Positions 1 to 10,538 of a stretch of DNA of 64,000 nt are shown piece by piece. Within the stretch, counting starts at the first letter, position 1. Every line of letters begins with the position of its first letter. A program made the position numbers and the translations under genes. Below the pieces are notes generated by a model. The model was not told where the DNA came from. It did not search any database and saw only the letters and a list, made by a program, of their open reading frames with translations. Origin of the DNA: Patiria miniata (taxonomy: Eukaryota; Echinodermata; Asteroidea; Valvatida; Asterinidae); NCBI RefSeq assembly GCF_015706575.1, contig NW_024037048.1, forward strand, positions 19,175,512 through 19,239,511, written 5' to 3'.

Positions 1-32
1 AAGCACTCGTCAACACTTGAGCGGATTGCTGG
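1..32 (-). other. Truncated copy of the C1q-type 5' UTR exon
   Basis: On the minus strand an acceptor (TTTTCAG) at 33-40 is followed by sequence matching the exon at 53479-53539. The window edge removes the rest, including the donor. With the promoter copy at 1472-1575 it implies a second C1q-type transcription unit continuing to the left. That is an inference from the duplicated layout; no C1q coding sequence is visible here. Confidence 0.5.
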
Positions 33-1471
33 CTGAAAACAAATACCAACAAAAATATGAGTCATTAAAAATCCTCTAGGAGATAACTTGGAGTCTGGTG
101 GGGAGGCATAGTTGAATTCCACAAGTACAATACGGCCAAAAAAATGTCTGTACAGTGAAAATGTAATTTGGGTTGACTATTTATCTCAAATGCGTTCTCC
201 AAAAATTAAATCTATCCATGAATTCTACAAAATGCATCCAGCTATTGAACTTGTATAAAATTGTGTGCATCATCATGATCCAGTGCGTTTGTATTTGCAC
301 CCTCTAGTCTATTCTGACCAGTGACACTTTTATCCTGCAATGCTTAAAAGTAACTTGATGAAACCGGAATGGCGCACTGTGAACTATAGCAAAATGCCAG
401 TTGAACAACAAAGTTCAAAGGCACTGAGAATACCCACAAATAATAACACAAATAAGACCGGCATTTTGAGATGTCCGGAAACCTGTATACGTTCTTCCGT
501 GACCAAATTCCGCATAACTTTTCATTCTGATTGAGTTTGAGTGATATCCGGAAATAATGTGAGTACATTGCACTAGGATTTCATTGGCCAGGTTATAAAG
601 AGTCCAGGTTTTGCGAGCCTTGTTTTTTGTAGTTCCTCTGAAATATTATTTTGAATGATCAATACATCTTTACTGTTCTGAATCACAGCAGGGAACTTGA
701 TGTTTTATACTTGCGAAAAACTGCGGTCAGAAAACAGTCCAACCTAACAGTCGAACCTAAATTTAAAAAAGTCCATAAATGTGACTTCGTAGTGTATTAT
801 CCATATCGACAAGAATCCAAATGATTTTTGTTCAAGAAGTAAAGAAACCAGTAAGTATTTGGACAATTTGTTTTTGAGAGTGCACAATGGAAGTAGTAGC
901 GGAAATATTGCCAGACAGGAATTCCTCATTTTTATTGCCTTGAAATTTGAACTCGCAAAACCGTGGTCTGCATCCGCACCAACTGTTTACATTATAAGAG
1001 CTGAAATAAAATAGCTCGATAATTTACAAAAGTGTTTGAAATTAACTCTTTCAGACGGGCTTAGTGAATGTTATGCACAAACAAAGTCCGTCTGAACAAG
1101 TTAATTTCAAACACATTTGTAAATTATCGCAATACTTTATCAACTCCAAAGTGGTCGTTGGGAAAAGGCACAACTTCTGGATCGGAATTAGCGCGCTGGT
1201 TTTGCTGTTAGCAGACGTGTATTAGAGTCATAGTGAAATAAAAAAGAACAATTTGTTCATAAAAATCTTGGGGTTTTTTTCAGTCCTCAAGCTACCACAT
1301 TTTCACAAGCACACAAAGACGGGAAAATATCAAGCCTACCACCGGGCTCGCTGTTTGGAGAATCATTGAATCAGCAACATTCAACAAAAACTGAATCCCG
1401 CATTGATTCAAACACATTGTGCAAAAACAACAAATTTCTTCAGAGGAAAAATGATTGTTTCAAACACTCAC

Positions 1472-1575
1472 CGAGCAAAATCTTGTTCTTGCAGTCAGTT
1501 CTCTCTCTGGTTGTCGTCCGAAGGTGACCTGTGGTTGATGTGAAGGGTGGACGGCCCCACATGTCTTAAATAGTG
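1472..1575 (-). promoter_or_regulatory. TATA promoter and non-coding first exon, left copy
   Basis: Read on the minus strand there is a TATTTAAG box at 1565-1572. Roughly 30 nt on, the expected start site (about 1540) is followed by a short exon without a useful ATG, ending at a consensus donor (CG|GTGAGTG, exon edge at 1472). The same arrangement recurs at 55058-55164. Exon 2-type sequence lies downstream in both copies (1-32 and 53479-53539), so this looks like a promoter with a 5' UTR exon and not chance sequence. Transcription is inferred. Confidence 0.5.
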
Positions 1576-2040
1576 CCATCGATTTCCTGAGCAGTGACTA
1601 AACACTCGGACCCTGGATTGTGATTGCATGGCTCCTGTGCGCTGTCAATCACACATCACCGACTCGCTTCATATTAATGATATGAAAGCAATGTTAATGT
1701 CGTTGAGGCTATATAGTCACCATAAAAACTAGTCACCGAGATTGAAATGGCCGCTTCTTATTGGTGGATATTGTATGGATGTCGGTGACACATCCAAATA
1801 TGGAATTTATGATTGACACACACAATCTGTCAGTCACAGACCACTCACTTGTGGTCACCGACTTGTCGTCACCAACTTGTCACCGACAAACTGTGATTGG
1901 TGGATAGACAAGTGACGTATACACCGGCCGTGATTCATTCAATGTACAGTTGGCGCTTCAGTCTATTAAATTGTGTGGATATATTCGGGATTATGAGGAA
2001 TTAAATCGTACTCAAGCCAGCGGAGAAACTTGGGTTTAAC

Positions 2041-2225
2041 TTGGGGTAGGGCACCTGAGGTGCGTGGTTTTTTTTCAAAGGCTGCACTAAATGCAAAATA
2101 AACGTATTATTACAGCTTACAGTGAATGTTTTAATTCAGGTTTTCAAAATGGGGCGGGGGAGGGCTGGGGCCGGCTTCCACAGGGGGTGGGGTAAATGCC
2201 CCGTGTCCCCGTAGTTATGCCCCTG
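2041..2225. repeat. G-rich remnant of a probable DNA transposon
   Basis: A G-rich tract ends at 2214 with CCCCTG preceded by sequence reading inward as CAGGGGCATAACTACGGGGA, the style of a hAT-type terminus. The left end is not clear. The same remnant is in the right duplication copy near 55630-55815. It has no coding capacity. Confidence 0.3.
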
Positions 2226-3089
2226 AGGTAGGCTTTGCTCATTGATTGGGACTTTGAGGAAATAAAATACAGTTAAATAAACTTCCATGAACTTTACGCA
2301 TCATATACGGCCCGTGTATAATCGTGGCCTTCTAAATGTGGAAAAGGTTTTTACACTTGAATATCTCCCAGTTCGAATAATCATTTCCAGAAATGTTAGA
2401 ATGTATGACCGGTGATGATGGACCTAAAAAGCAAACGCTCACTACCTAAAGTAATGACACAGTTCCAATAAAGCATGTTAAGTGATTTAAACTAGAAAGG
2501 CTTGTATGGAACGACCAGACTTCCTACATTTGCTAGTTTGTGGCCTCCGCATAAAGCGCACGATTCACCCTGAACTAGCCCTGGTGATATCCGGACAAAT
2601 CACACCAGAGTTTGCCATTCTGTATTGCGAACCACCTCGATTTATAATAATCTCTGAAGCAATGACGTAGCGACGATGGGGGTGGGGTGGGATAGTTGAA
2701 CGACCACATTCCCCCTTCCCCCTCCCCTCCCCCATACCAGTGGGACCATACCATGCAAGTAAATGACAAAGCCACTTGTCTGATTAGGGGCCTTACATGG
2801 CCTTGTTCCGAAGCCGGGCACGAAGCCTATGTTTACAAAACGACCGAAAGTCATCGAGGTCATGAGACATACCGGCGTTTCTCAAACTCCGGCTTCGTTC
2901 CGTAAACCGGTTTCGGGCATGCGGCTTGGCAATAGAGCTGGATCCGGTATTGGAATGAAGCTAGGATTTGGAAAACCTCGCTTGTAGCTCACTCGACGTG
3001 TGTCAAGTCGCCGTTCAAAACGCCTCGCTGTTTCGTCCCTCGGTTAACTGCCGGCGCTTGTCAGGATGACCTTGTGGAAAGGCTACAGT

Positions 3090-3690
3090 TAGGCCTCTTG
3101 ACCAGCAGAGGCAATCTCTTGTTCATATTTGCGGAGCCACCAACTTGGAAAGTTTGAAAAGCTGGGGTGGAGGGGGTTGGGCTAGACGCTACCTGACTAT
3201 TGAGGGCACTGTTCCAAAATGCATGTATACATACCCGCGTACTATAGCTATAGTGGTAGATAGTGGTAGTGACTTGAAATAAAAGACATTCTTATTAAAA
3301 ATAACACTCAAAATATTTTTGATTTTATTTCTAGAAGATAACATGCTTTATACTTGGTGCACATAATCATGGTCTCAAGACGTATCCGCGTCGTTTGGAA
3401 TGCATTGCGCAACCAATGTGTCTATGTCGTTCAGAAAATTGCACAACGAACAATGTCCAGCTTTCGTTTCAGGTAGATTGCGAAATCAGAAATCGTTGCT
3501 TTTCGTTTGATAAAACTGCGCAAGAAAAGAAGGGGAAACAAAATAATTCCTTACCATATAAGGTTATATGTGGTTGATATTTAAAAAACAAAATGGGTCG
3601 ATGAATGTTGGTCGAAGCTTCTCCTACTTTCCAAGGAATGTTTGCATAATTGTTTTGGAGAAAAGCTTTTGTTGTTTGCCAAATTGAATT
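3090..3690. other. Stretch with no recognisable feature
   Basis: AT-rich sequence absent from the right copy of the segmental duplication. Short open frames here look like chance, and I see no exon, RNA or transposon ends. Confidence 0.4.
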
Positions 3691-4056
3691 AAAAATATGA
3701 GGCTAAGGCCCAAAAAAAAGGCTCCGGTTTCTGGTATGCGCGCGTCGCCGTAGCCATGCGCGTCGGCAAAATGAATTTTTTTTTTTTTTATGAAACATGA
3801 TGTCTCAAAACCGCCAAACTCACTGGTTTGACTTGAATCCTGCTGCTGCACAATTTTAACGTGTTTTTAGATTGGGTTATGGTCGAGAATAAGCTTTATG
3901 TGGCCTCTCTCGGGCACCATTTGCAGTCATCAGCCGACATTTGAACCCAAAAAATCAGGTAAAAAAAAAAAAAAAAGCCGCGCCGCCGCACCACTTTTTG
4001 GGCAAGCTCCATACCAGAAACCGGAGACTTTTTTTTTTGGCCTAACCTCTTGTATT
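3690..4056. mobile_element. Foldback element of about 370 bp
   Basis: About 45 bases at 3692-3737 (core GGCTCCGGTTTCTGGTATG) are repeated in inverted orientation at 4009-4056. Between them lie GC-rich CG-containing tracts and long A/T runs. The short overlapping frames on both strands are by-products of the palindrome. It looks like a non-autonomous foldback element; its family is not recognised. Confidence 0.55.
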
Positions 4057-4345
4057 TTTTTATTGAGGAAAAAACAAAAAATCTAAATTGCCCCAAAGTT
4101 GTTGGAAAACTTGCAAAGGGATCCCGGAATACATTCTAAGTTAATGCAACAGATATTTCTTCAGTTATCTTGTGGAAACCGAGTGTGAAAGTTGACTCAA
4201 AATTGCCCGTTATTTTTTGCGTTAAACCCACCTACATTTTGTGGATGGAAATTTGTGTCCTGGACGAAAAGATAATCTGACCGTACTACAGAGCTTGCGA
4301 TAGTACTGTACGGCCAGACGCAGTCGGGCTAGACTTTGACTTGAG

Positions 4346-4870
4346 TTTGCATGGACAGTCCCTAATTTTCGGGCTAGGTTCAACTAAGAAAACACGCCCA
4401 GCAAATAGCAACTCACTGTGACTTTATTTATGTAATACAAGTGCCTTTCTGTCTGTATCCTATGGTTTTTAATAGAAATTGATGACGTGCATGCCATGAG
4501 CAGCCAGTGATGCAAGACACAGAGTCAGAGGAATGCAGCATATGATGCAATTGATGGCAGTACAGATAGCAGGTTGATCTCCAATGGGGAGCAGACATGG
4601 AAAGAATGTTGCAACCTGACGCCACTTCAGCGGTACAAAGTCTATGGTGAGTCAAGAAAATTGAAGTATTTCTTAACATTAAAATTGGAAATGTTTCTCA
4701 GTCCCAGATTCATGTCTTATCATCATTTTTGCAATGACTGTCCTTCAATGAGATGATATATGAAGGAAACGGCAGCGTCAGGTTGCAAAATTCTTTCCGC
4801 AGGTTTATGCTTGTCCGAAAATTTGGAACTCTCATCAATACTGTGTTTTGCATGTTTCAGAGCACTCCAT
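4346..4870. repeat. Duplicated intergenic block (partner 60832-62610)
   Basis: Sequence from the motif TGCATGGACAGTCCCTAATT to about 4870 is repeated colinearly at 60838 onward. The right copy is interrupted by a tRNA-derived SINE at about 60925-61335 and by about 0.8 kb of other DNA. The best-conserved section is 4441-4740 against 61345-61650. It extends the 1-3090 duplication colinearly, so both probably arose in one event. Confidence 0.8.
4599..4798. mobile_element. MITE 'GTTGCAACC', about 200 bp
   Basis: The terminal inverted repeats are GGAAAGAATGTTGCAACCTG at 4599 and its complement (CAGGTTGCAAAATTCTTTCC) ending at 4798. Three more copies in the window share ends and interior: 10436-12616 (interrupted), 15702-15908 (reverse orientation) and 61498-61688. 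It has no coding capacity. The family name is not recognised. Confidence 0.7.
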
Positions 4871-5289
4871 GCCAGGTCCCAGTAGTGTGGGTTTATTATA
4901 GGACTGCAGGGTATGTTGGCGACACAGATTTTATATTTCGGTTCCAAAAAGTTAATCAAAGGAGTGGGTGCGTTCCGGGCTTTCAAGAAGCTTTTGAGGA
5001 AAAAAAACTACGTACGCTTTCTTGACTGTAAGTCGAACCAAATAGCTGACGCCTATTATTGCAACTCTTATTAGCAACTTGAGTATCATGCTTGTTGAAG
5101 TTGTTGGGGCTGTTTATGAAGCTCGATGGAGGTATTTTTACTAAAACCCTGGAATATATGTTACTTTCCCTGTGGAAAACTTAGTCTGAATAAAGCAAAG
5201 ATGTCAGTGATTTTTTTTGTCAAAACGAAGATTCACATATTATAAATTATTTCAGAATTATTTTTTTTTATGATGTATTTAATCATCAG

Positions 5290-5730
5290 GATTCATTTGA
5301 CGACTGAGCCGCCATAGCAGCAGATCACTGACAGAACAGCAGCAGCGATACAAGGGGTCTCAGCTGTCCGATACAGCAGAGAGGAATTAGACAAGCTGAG
5401 ACAAAGAACAAAGACAGTGACACAGGATGAGTATCTACAGTTGTGTAACAAGATGCTATTAGTGCAAGTATAGGAACAGTAGTTGACTCAGCTGGGATCC
5501 ATGGAGGACATGCCGTGACTGTTTCATCATGGCAACTCAGTCTCAGACAAGATTGTTCCAGGTGCTGATGCGTTACATTATGTTCAGCGATGATGCTGCC
5601 GGGCTGTGGGGGTTTGTACGCTCCGTGCAGCTGCTGTGGCATCCAGACTGTTTCCTGCAGAAATTTGATCAGCAGGTTGGTGGAGAGAGACAGGATAAGA
5701 TCATCGAGAGGGTCACCCAGCTATCACATG
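5290..5730 (+). other. Unrecognised candidate coding fragment
   Basis: Two adjacent plus-strand stretches read like real protein. One, roughly 5345-5473, contains YSREELDKLRQRTKTVTQDE and ends LCNKMLLVQV before a stop. The other is an open frame at 5529-5768 containing FSDDAAGLWGFVRSVQLLWH. They lie in different frames and neither has convincing splice sites, so this may be a decayed exon or gene fragment. The second frame runs straight into the 31-bp minisatellite. I do not recognise the family and assign no function. Confidence 0.3.
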
Positions 5731-5925
5731 GTGCTGAACCAGTTAGGATACTGGATTGTAGATGCTGAACCAGTTAGGATACTGGATTGCAGATGCTGAA
5801 CCAGTTAGGATACTGGATTGCAGATGCTGAACCTGTTAGGATACTGGATTGCAGATGCTGAACCAGTTAGGATACTGGATTGCAGATGCTGAACCAGTTA
5901 GGATACTGGATTGCAGATCCTGGAC
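5731..5925. repeat. 31-bp minisatellite, about 6 copies
   Basis: Tandem units of GATGCTGAACCAGTTAGGAT plus ACTGGATTGCA, nearly identical to each other. The array directly abuts the candidate coding fragment to its left. Confidence 0.93.
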
Positions 5926-5929
5926 TGAA

Positions 5930-6838
5930 TTGGACTGGTCCTGCCTTCAATAAACATCCATGCGGTTTAGATTGTTTTGCATGTTTAGTAACTCAGAGTA
6001 ATGTGGTTTGGTTATTCACTCAAATATTGTGCTCCCTGTAATTCCTTTTACCAAGTTTTCAGTTACTTGCTTACAGGCAATAAACAGTCATTGAATGACG
6101 CAAGGTTGGGTATGGGTGCATCGTACCCATCGATTGAACACAGCCTCAATATCTCTCACTTGGATATAATTTTAAATTAAAGTCTGAGAACAGTTGAGAA
6201 GAGTCGTTTTCATGCCCTTTGTTGGTCCATGCGATCCTGGGTCAATGTTAGCTGTTATTTCAGTATATTTCCTATTTCCTTAGTAGGCGTCTACATACAT
6301 GAAATTTAGATTTTTTTTATAACCACAGTCTGTGCAATTACTGAGACTCCGACCCCCAAGAAAAGTTCTTTATTGCTGTATATTCAAACAATACAAAAAG
6401 TATGCACTTTTGCATGAGAACAACAAATTTGGCCCATATTTGGTTATGTAATAAATTATACTTAGATTGTCATTATATGTAGCCCTGTAATAAGTCAGTT
6501 CTTGTAGGGAAAACTGGTTCCCGATATCCCTGTCAGAAATGATAATGCAGGCAAACAGTCTCGTGTACTCAGTAGGGTAGGGGGCCTGTTTGCATGGAAA
6601 AGCTGCCAAATTAAATGCTACTTGTTCTGAGGGTTGTAAATGTCCCAAAACAGAACAAAAGAGTTGTTTTCTTCTGTTAAAATAACAAAAAGATGGAAAA
6701 TTGGTAATTGGAAAACAAAATAATTTGTTGATTTTGGACAATGAGTCATCTTTAATGCCAAAACCCAGTTACTGGTCCTTATCATTGTTTTTTTTTTAAC
6801 TGTACGCATGCAGTACTGATATGCGTGAAATGTTTTGG
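5930..6838. other. Stretch with no recognisable feature
   Basis: AT-rich DNA with several AATAAA-like hexamers. A 123-codon minus-strand open frame (6370-6741) has a low-complexity composition without family resemblance, and I treat it as chance. Confidence 0.4.
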
Positions 6839-7373
6839 TTAAAGGGAATGTACAACATTTGCCTTTGCTGCAATTTTCAAAAATAAATGGATTTGGAGGA
6901 TTATTATGTTATAGCAAATATTGTTCAACTGACTTGTTTCACGTTTTGGGCTTGTATATGCTGAAAAACCAAGAAAACCAATCATGTTCATGTAGTCTGG
7001 TTCCCTGAACCACTTAAGATGAAGCAGAGCAATAGGTAGACTTTGGGGAATTGTAAGGTCAGAGAATAAGTCTAGAAGGCTTGTACCCTTTCACCATTGT
7101 GTAATTCAATTGCAACGATAACGCGAATTAACTAAACATGAAAAATTAGGAACTGTTTTTTTAAGCCACTTTTTTCCCAATGCTGGTTGGCTAACCAGTG
7201 TTGGAAAAATAAAAATTTTCTTGAAAATGTCAGCACACCAGGAGCCATGATTTTACAGGATGCTAAGCTTTTGACTGTCATTCCCTAACAATCCAGTGAA
7301 GTACTTCGTGAAAATTTGACCATGTCGTTTTTTTATGCTTGCAAATGTTATATCTACCCTTAACATATGTTTC
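6839..7373. mobile_element. TTAA-flanked MITE, copy 1
   Basis: The ends are AAAGGGAATGTACAACATTT on the left and the complement-type sequence GCAAATGTTATATCTACCCT on the right, flanked by TTAA on both sides. TTAA target duplications are typical of piggyBac and Kolobok transposons. It is about 530 bp with no coding capacity. A second copy in the same orientation lies at 9843-10374, and a truncated 3' part at about 63190-63385. A 3' part is also embedded in every IFT56 block (for example 18230-18390). Confidence 0.72.
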
Positions 7374-7629
7374 ATTTTTGCAATAAAATGCTCTTCATAT
7401 ATTTCAATAATAACACAGTCAGTGATAACTATGTGTTAAGTTTCATATAAAGTGTTAAACGCAGTTGACAGAATTAAAATGAAAATCATTTTCAGAAAAA
7501 AAATCCAAACTTGTCTCTTCTTTAGTTTTCAATTTCTTAATCCTATCATGGATGGAGGATTAAATAATATTTTAAAAATGAGAGAAGAATATAAAATACA
7601 ATTTTAGTGTTTATATTTTTGATGTATTT

Positions 7630-9655
7630 GATTCTGAAAACAAAACTTCACTTTAAAAAAGGAAGATAAAAATTTATTTTTGGGAAAGAAAAAAAAGAAG
7701 AAAACTAAGTATCAATATAATCATGGTGGGACTCGAACCTGAGTCGATGGATTGGGAGTCCTACGCCGGTCCAGCAGACCATTAACGCGCTCAAATACTC
7801 TGTTAGTTCTCTTTAATTATAACTGTAAGATAGGCTTATCGCGGCTTTTCACGTACACGCCCATGAAGCGCTTAGACGTAAAACACAGTCTGACAATGTA
7901 AATCACTCGTTTGATTTTGGGTGTAGCTGTTCACGTTGATCGAAATTTACCTGGAAAAGGGTGATGGGTGTCAATTGAACTAAAATCGTGAACGTCAATG
8001 AAATAAAACTCGTACAATCCTTGGTTTCAGTACGAAACACACGTGTTCAACGGATGCAGAGAAGCCCATTTCTTTTGTTCAATTCCTTTGTTGAATCTGG
8101 CGTTAACAATAAAATGTTTCCATTGAGGCGAAAGGATTAAACGCCGCGATCTTTTTTCACGCTTGAGTGCCTCTGAATGGGGAATATTGAAGCGGAAAAT
8201 CACGAATTACAGCACTTAGGCAGCATTTTTATCCCACATAATGATACTTTTTGGAGAGGAAATTGCATACTGAATACAACTGTAGTTTCAAAACTCAAAA
8301 ATTCGCCGTATTTAAAAAGTCGAGGTATTTTTTTTGGAAAAATTTCACTAAAACTTTCCTCATCCGAACGTAGGCGGCGCTATATACATTTCATTCTCGC
8401 ACGTGCACCGTATTCAGAGTTGGCTAGCGCATTAGCGTGTGTGTATGGCATTGCAAGGGGATGGGGGCGGGGCTGGCTGCCTATTATGTATACATGTACG
8501 GTTTATAACCCTTTTTTAAAACCATTTTTCCACTAACGACTTTTAGTAAAAATATTTCGCTTGTTCCCCCCTCCCCCCATCTCACACGACAAAACAAATT
8601 CCCGCCCCCCTCTTGCTTCATGGGTATACCGGGGCCCTTTTATTAATATCCTTATACGCGTCTCTTTTGTTCCATTAAAGTTGACTTTTATTCTGATTGC
8701 ATTTTGTTTCACAGACCTTAATTATCTATTGTTTTAGTTGTAGACCTATTCAACTTTTATTGGTGAGATAAATTGAAATTGTGATGCTAGGATAAGATTG
8801 GGTACAGTGGATAGCGGGTGATACTCAGATGGGGCGGCGGCTAGCGCGATAACAATGCACGCACTGTGAATGAAATATATAAAGCGCCGCCTACGTCAGG
8901 ATGAGGAAAGTTTGGGTGAAATTTTTCCAAAAAAATTACCTCGACTTTTTAAATAAGGCGAATTTTGGCATTTTAAAACTATAGATGTATTCAGTATGCA
9001 ATTTCCTCTTCAAAAAGTATCATTATGTGGGATAAAATGCTGCCTAAGTGCTGTAAATCGTGATTTTCCGCTTCAATATTCCCCATTCAGATGCACTCAA
9101 GCGTGAAAAAAGATCGCGGCGTTTAATCCTTTCGCCTCAATGGAAACATTTTATTGTTAACGCAAGATTCAACAATAGAATTTAACAAAAGAAATAGGCT
9201 TCTCTGCATCCGTTGAACACGTGTGTTTCAAACTGAAACCAAGGATTGTACGAGTTTTATTTCATTGAATTTCAGGATTTTAGTTCAGTTGACACCCTTT
9301 ACCCTTTTCCAATTAAATTTAGATCGATTAGAACAGCTACACCCAAAATCTAACGAATGTTTTACATCGTCAGACTGTGTTTTACGTCTAAGCGTGCATG
9401 GGCGTCAACGTGAAAAGCCACGATAAGCCTATCTTACAATTGTAATTAAGCAGAACTAGTATAACATTTGAGTGCGTTAATGGTCTTGTGGACCGGCGTA
9501 GGACTCTCAATCAGGCGACTCAGGTTCGAGTCCCACCATAATTATATTATTCTTTCTTTTTTTACCTTCCCAACTTTTTATAGCCCCATGCCCAAACATA
9601 AATTTACTAAACTTATCTTTTAAATAAACTGAAGTTTTGTTTTCAGAATCCCAAA
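7630..9655. mobile_element. 2-kb palindrome with tRNA-like sequence in both arms
   Basis: The left arm (about 7630-8470) and right arm (about 8830-9655) are inverted copies of each other, diverged by scattered substitutions and small indels, around a 350-bp unique centre. Each arm holds a tRNA-like block with an A-box-like run and a B box (GGTTCGAGTCC): at about 7728-7795 on the minus strand and about 9470-9535 on the plus strand. The arms have no long conserved frame; the 119-codon frame at 8177-8536 lies in the left arm and is not preserved in the right. It is probably a large foldback element built on a tRNA-derived head. Confidence 0.7.
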
Positions 9656-9842
9656 CAAACTACCAAGAAAACAAACAAATCAATAACAAACAGGTATTTT
9701 TTTTCACTTTTATTTATTGTGATGATTTAATATCCCTTTATTCAAAGAACTATGCACAGCATTTCAACAACATTTTAAGTACACATTTACTTTTAAAATT
9801 CACCTACACAATATTTACACTGCAAGATAAGATTTATCGGAC

Positions 9843-10374
9843 TTAAAGGGCATGTACAACATTTGCTTTCGCTGCAATTTTCAGAAATAAATGGATTTGG
9901 AGGATTAGTATGTTTTAGCAAATATTGTTAAAATGACTTTTTTCACGTTTGGGCTTGTAGATGCTGGAAAAGCCAAGAAAACCAGACATGTATTTGCAGT
10001 CTGGTGACCCCACTTTTAAGATAAAACGGAGCAATTAATAGACTTTGGGGAATTGTAAGGTCAGAGAATCAGTCTAGCAGACTTATACCTCTTCACAGGT
10101 GTATAATCAATTGCAAAGAAAATGCGGAATAACTAATTATAAAAAAATTGGGAGCAATTTTTGAAAAATAGCCAGTTTTCTCCAATGCTTGTCGGCTGAC
10201 CAGCGTTGGAAAAGTACCATTTTTCTTTAAAATGTCAGCACATCAGGAGCCACAATTTTACAGTATGCTTTAGACTGTCATTCCCCAACAATCCAGCAAG
10301 GTATTTCGCGATAATTTGATCATTTCGTTTTGTGATGTTTGCAAATGTTGTATCTTCCCTTTAAAGAAAGGCAG
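9843..10374. mobile_element. TTAA-flanked MITE, copy 2
   Basis: Same family and orientation as 6839-7373, with ends AAAGGGCATGTACAACATTT and GCAAATGTTGTATCTTCCCT and TTAA on both sides. The two copies bracket the 2-kb palindrome. Confidence 0.75.
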
Positions 10375-10538
10375 TAAACATTTAATGTTTTTACAGATGA
10401 AATAAAGAAATGAAGTCAGAATATCACACAATATTGGAAAAGAATGTTGCAACCAGACGCCAGTTCAGCGGTTGTGTGCAAAGTCTATGGAGCGTCAAGA
10501 AAAAAAGTATTTCTCAGTCCCAGATTCATGTCCTACCA

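Larger units (their letters stand above)
1..3090. repeat. Segmental duplication, left copy (partner 53507-56710)
   Basis: From its first base this stretch matches 53507 onward in the same orientation, nearly base for base, through a non-coding exon, the A/T-rich intron, a TATA promoter and about 1.5 kb beyond it. Differences are small indels. The left copy lacks about 130 bases present around 54070-54210, and the right copy has a C-run insertion near 56085. Homology stops near 3090, where the left copy carries about 1 kb of other repeats, and resumes weakly at 4137-4195 (compare 56715-56770). The window start cuts the left copy, so its true left edge is unknown. Confidence 0.92.

Noticed and set aside
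7728-9535. tRNA genes in the palindrome arms
   Set aside because: A and B boxes are present, but I could not pair a full acceptor stem and anticodon arm; the copies are repeats, not functional tRNA genes.
6839-10374. Direct repeats around a central segment as long terminal repeats of a retroelement
   Set aside because: The repeats have inverted ends and individual TTAA flanks, so each is an independent MITE; the centre is a palindrome without gag or pol.
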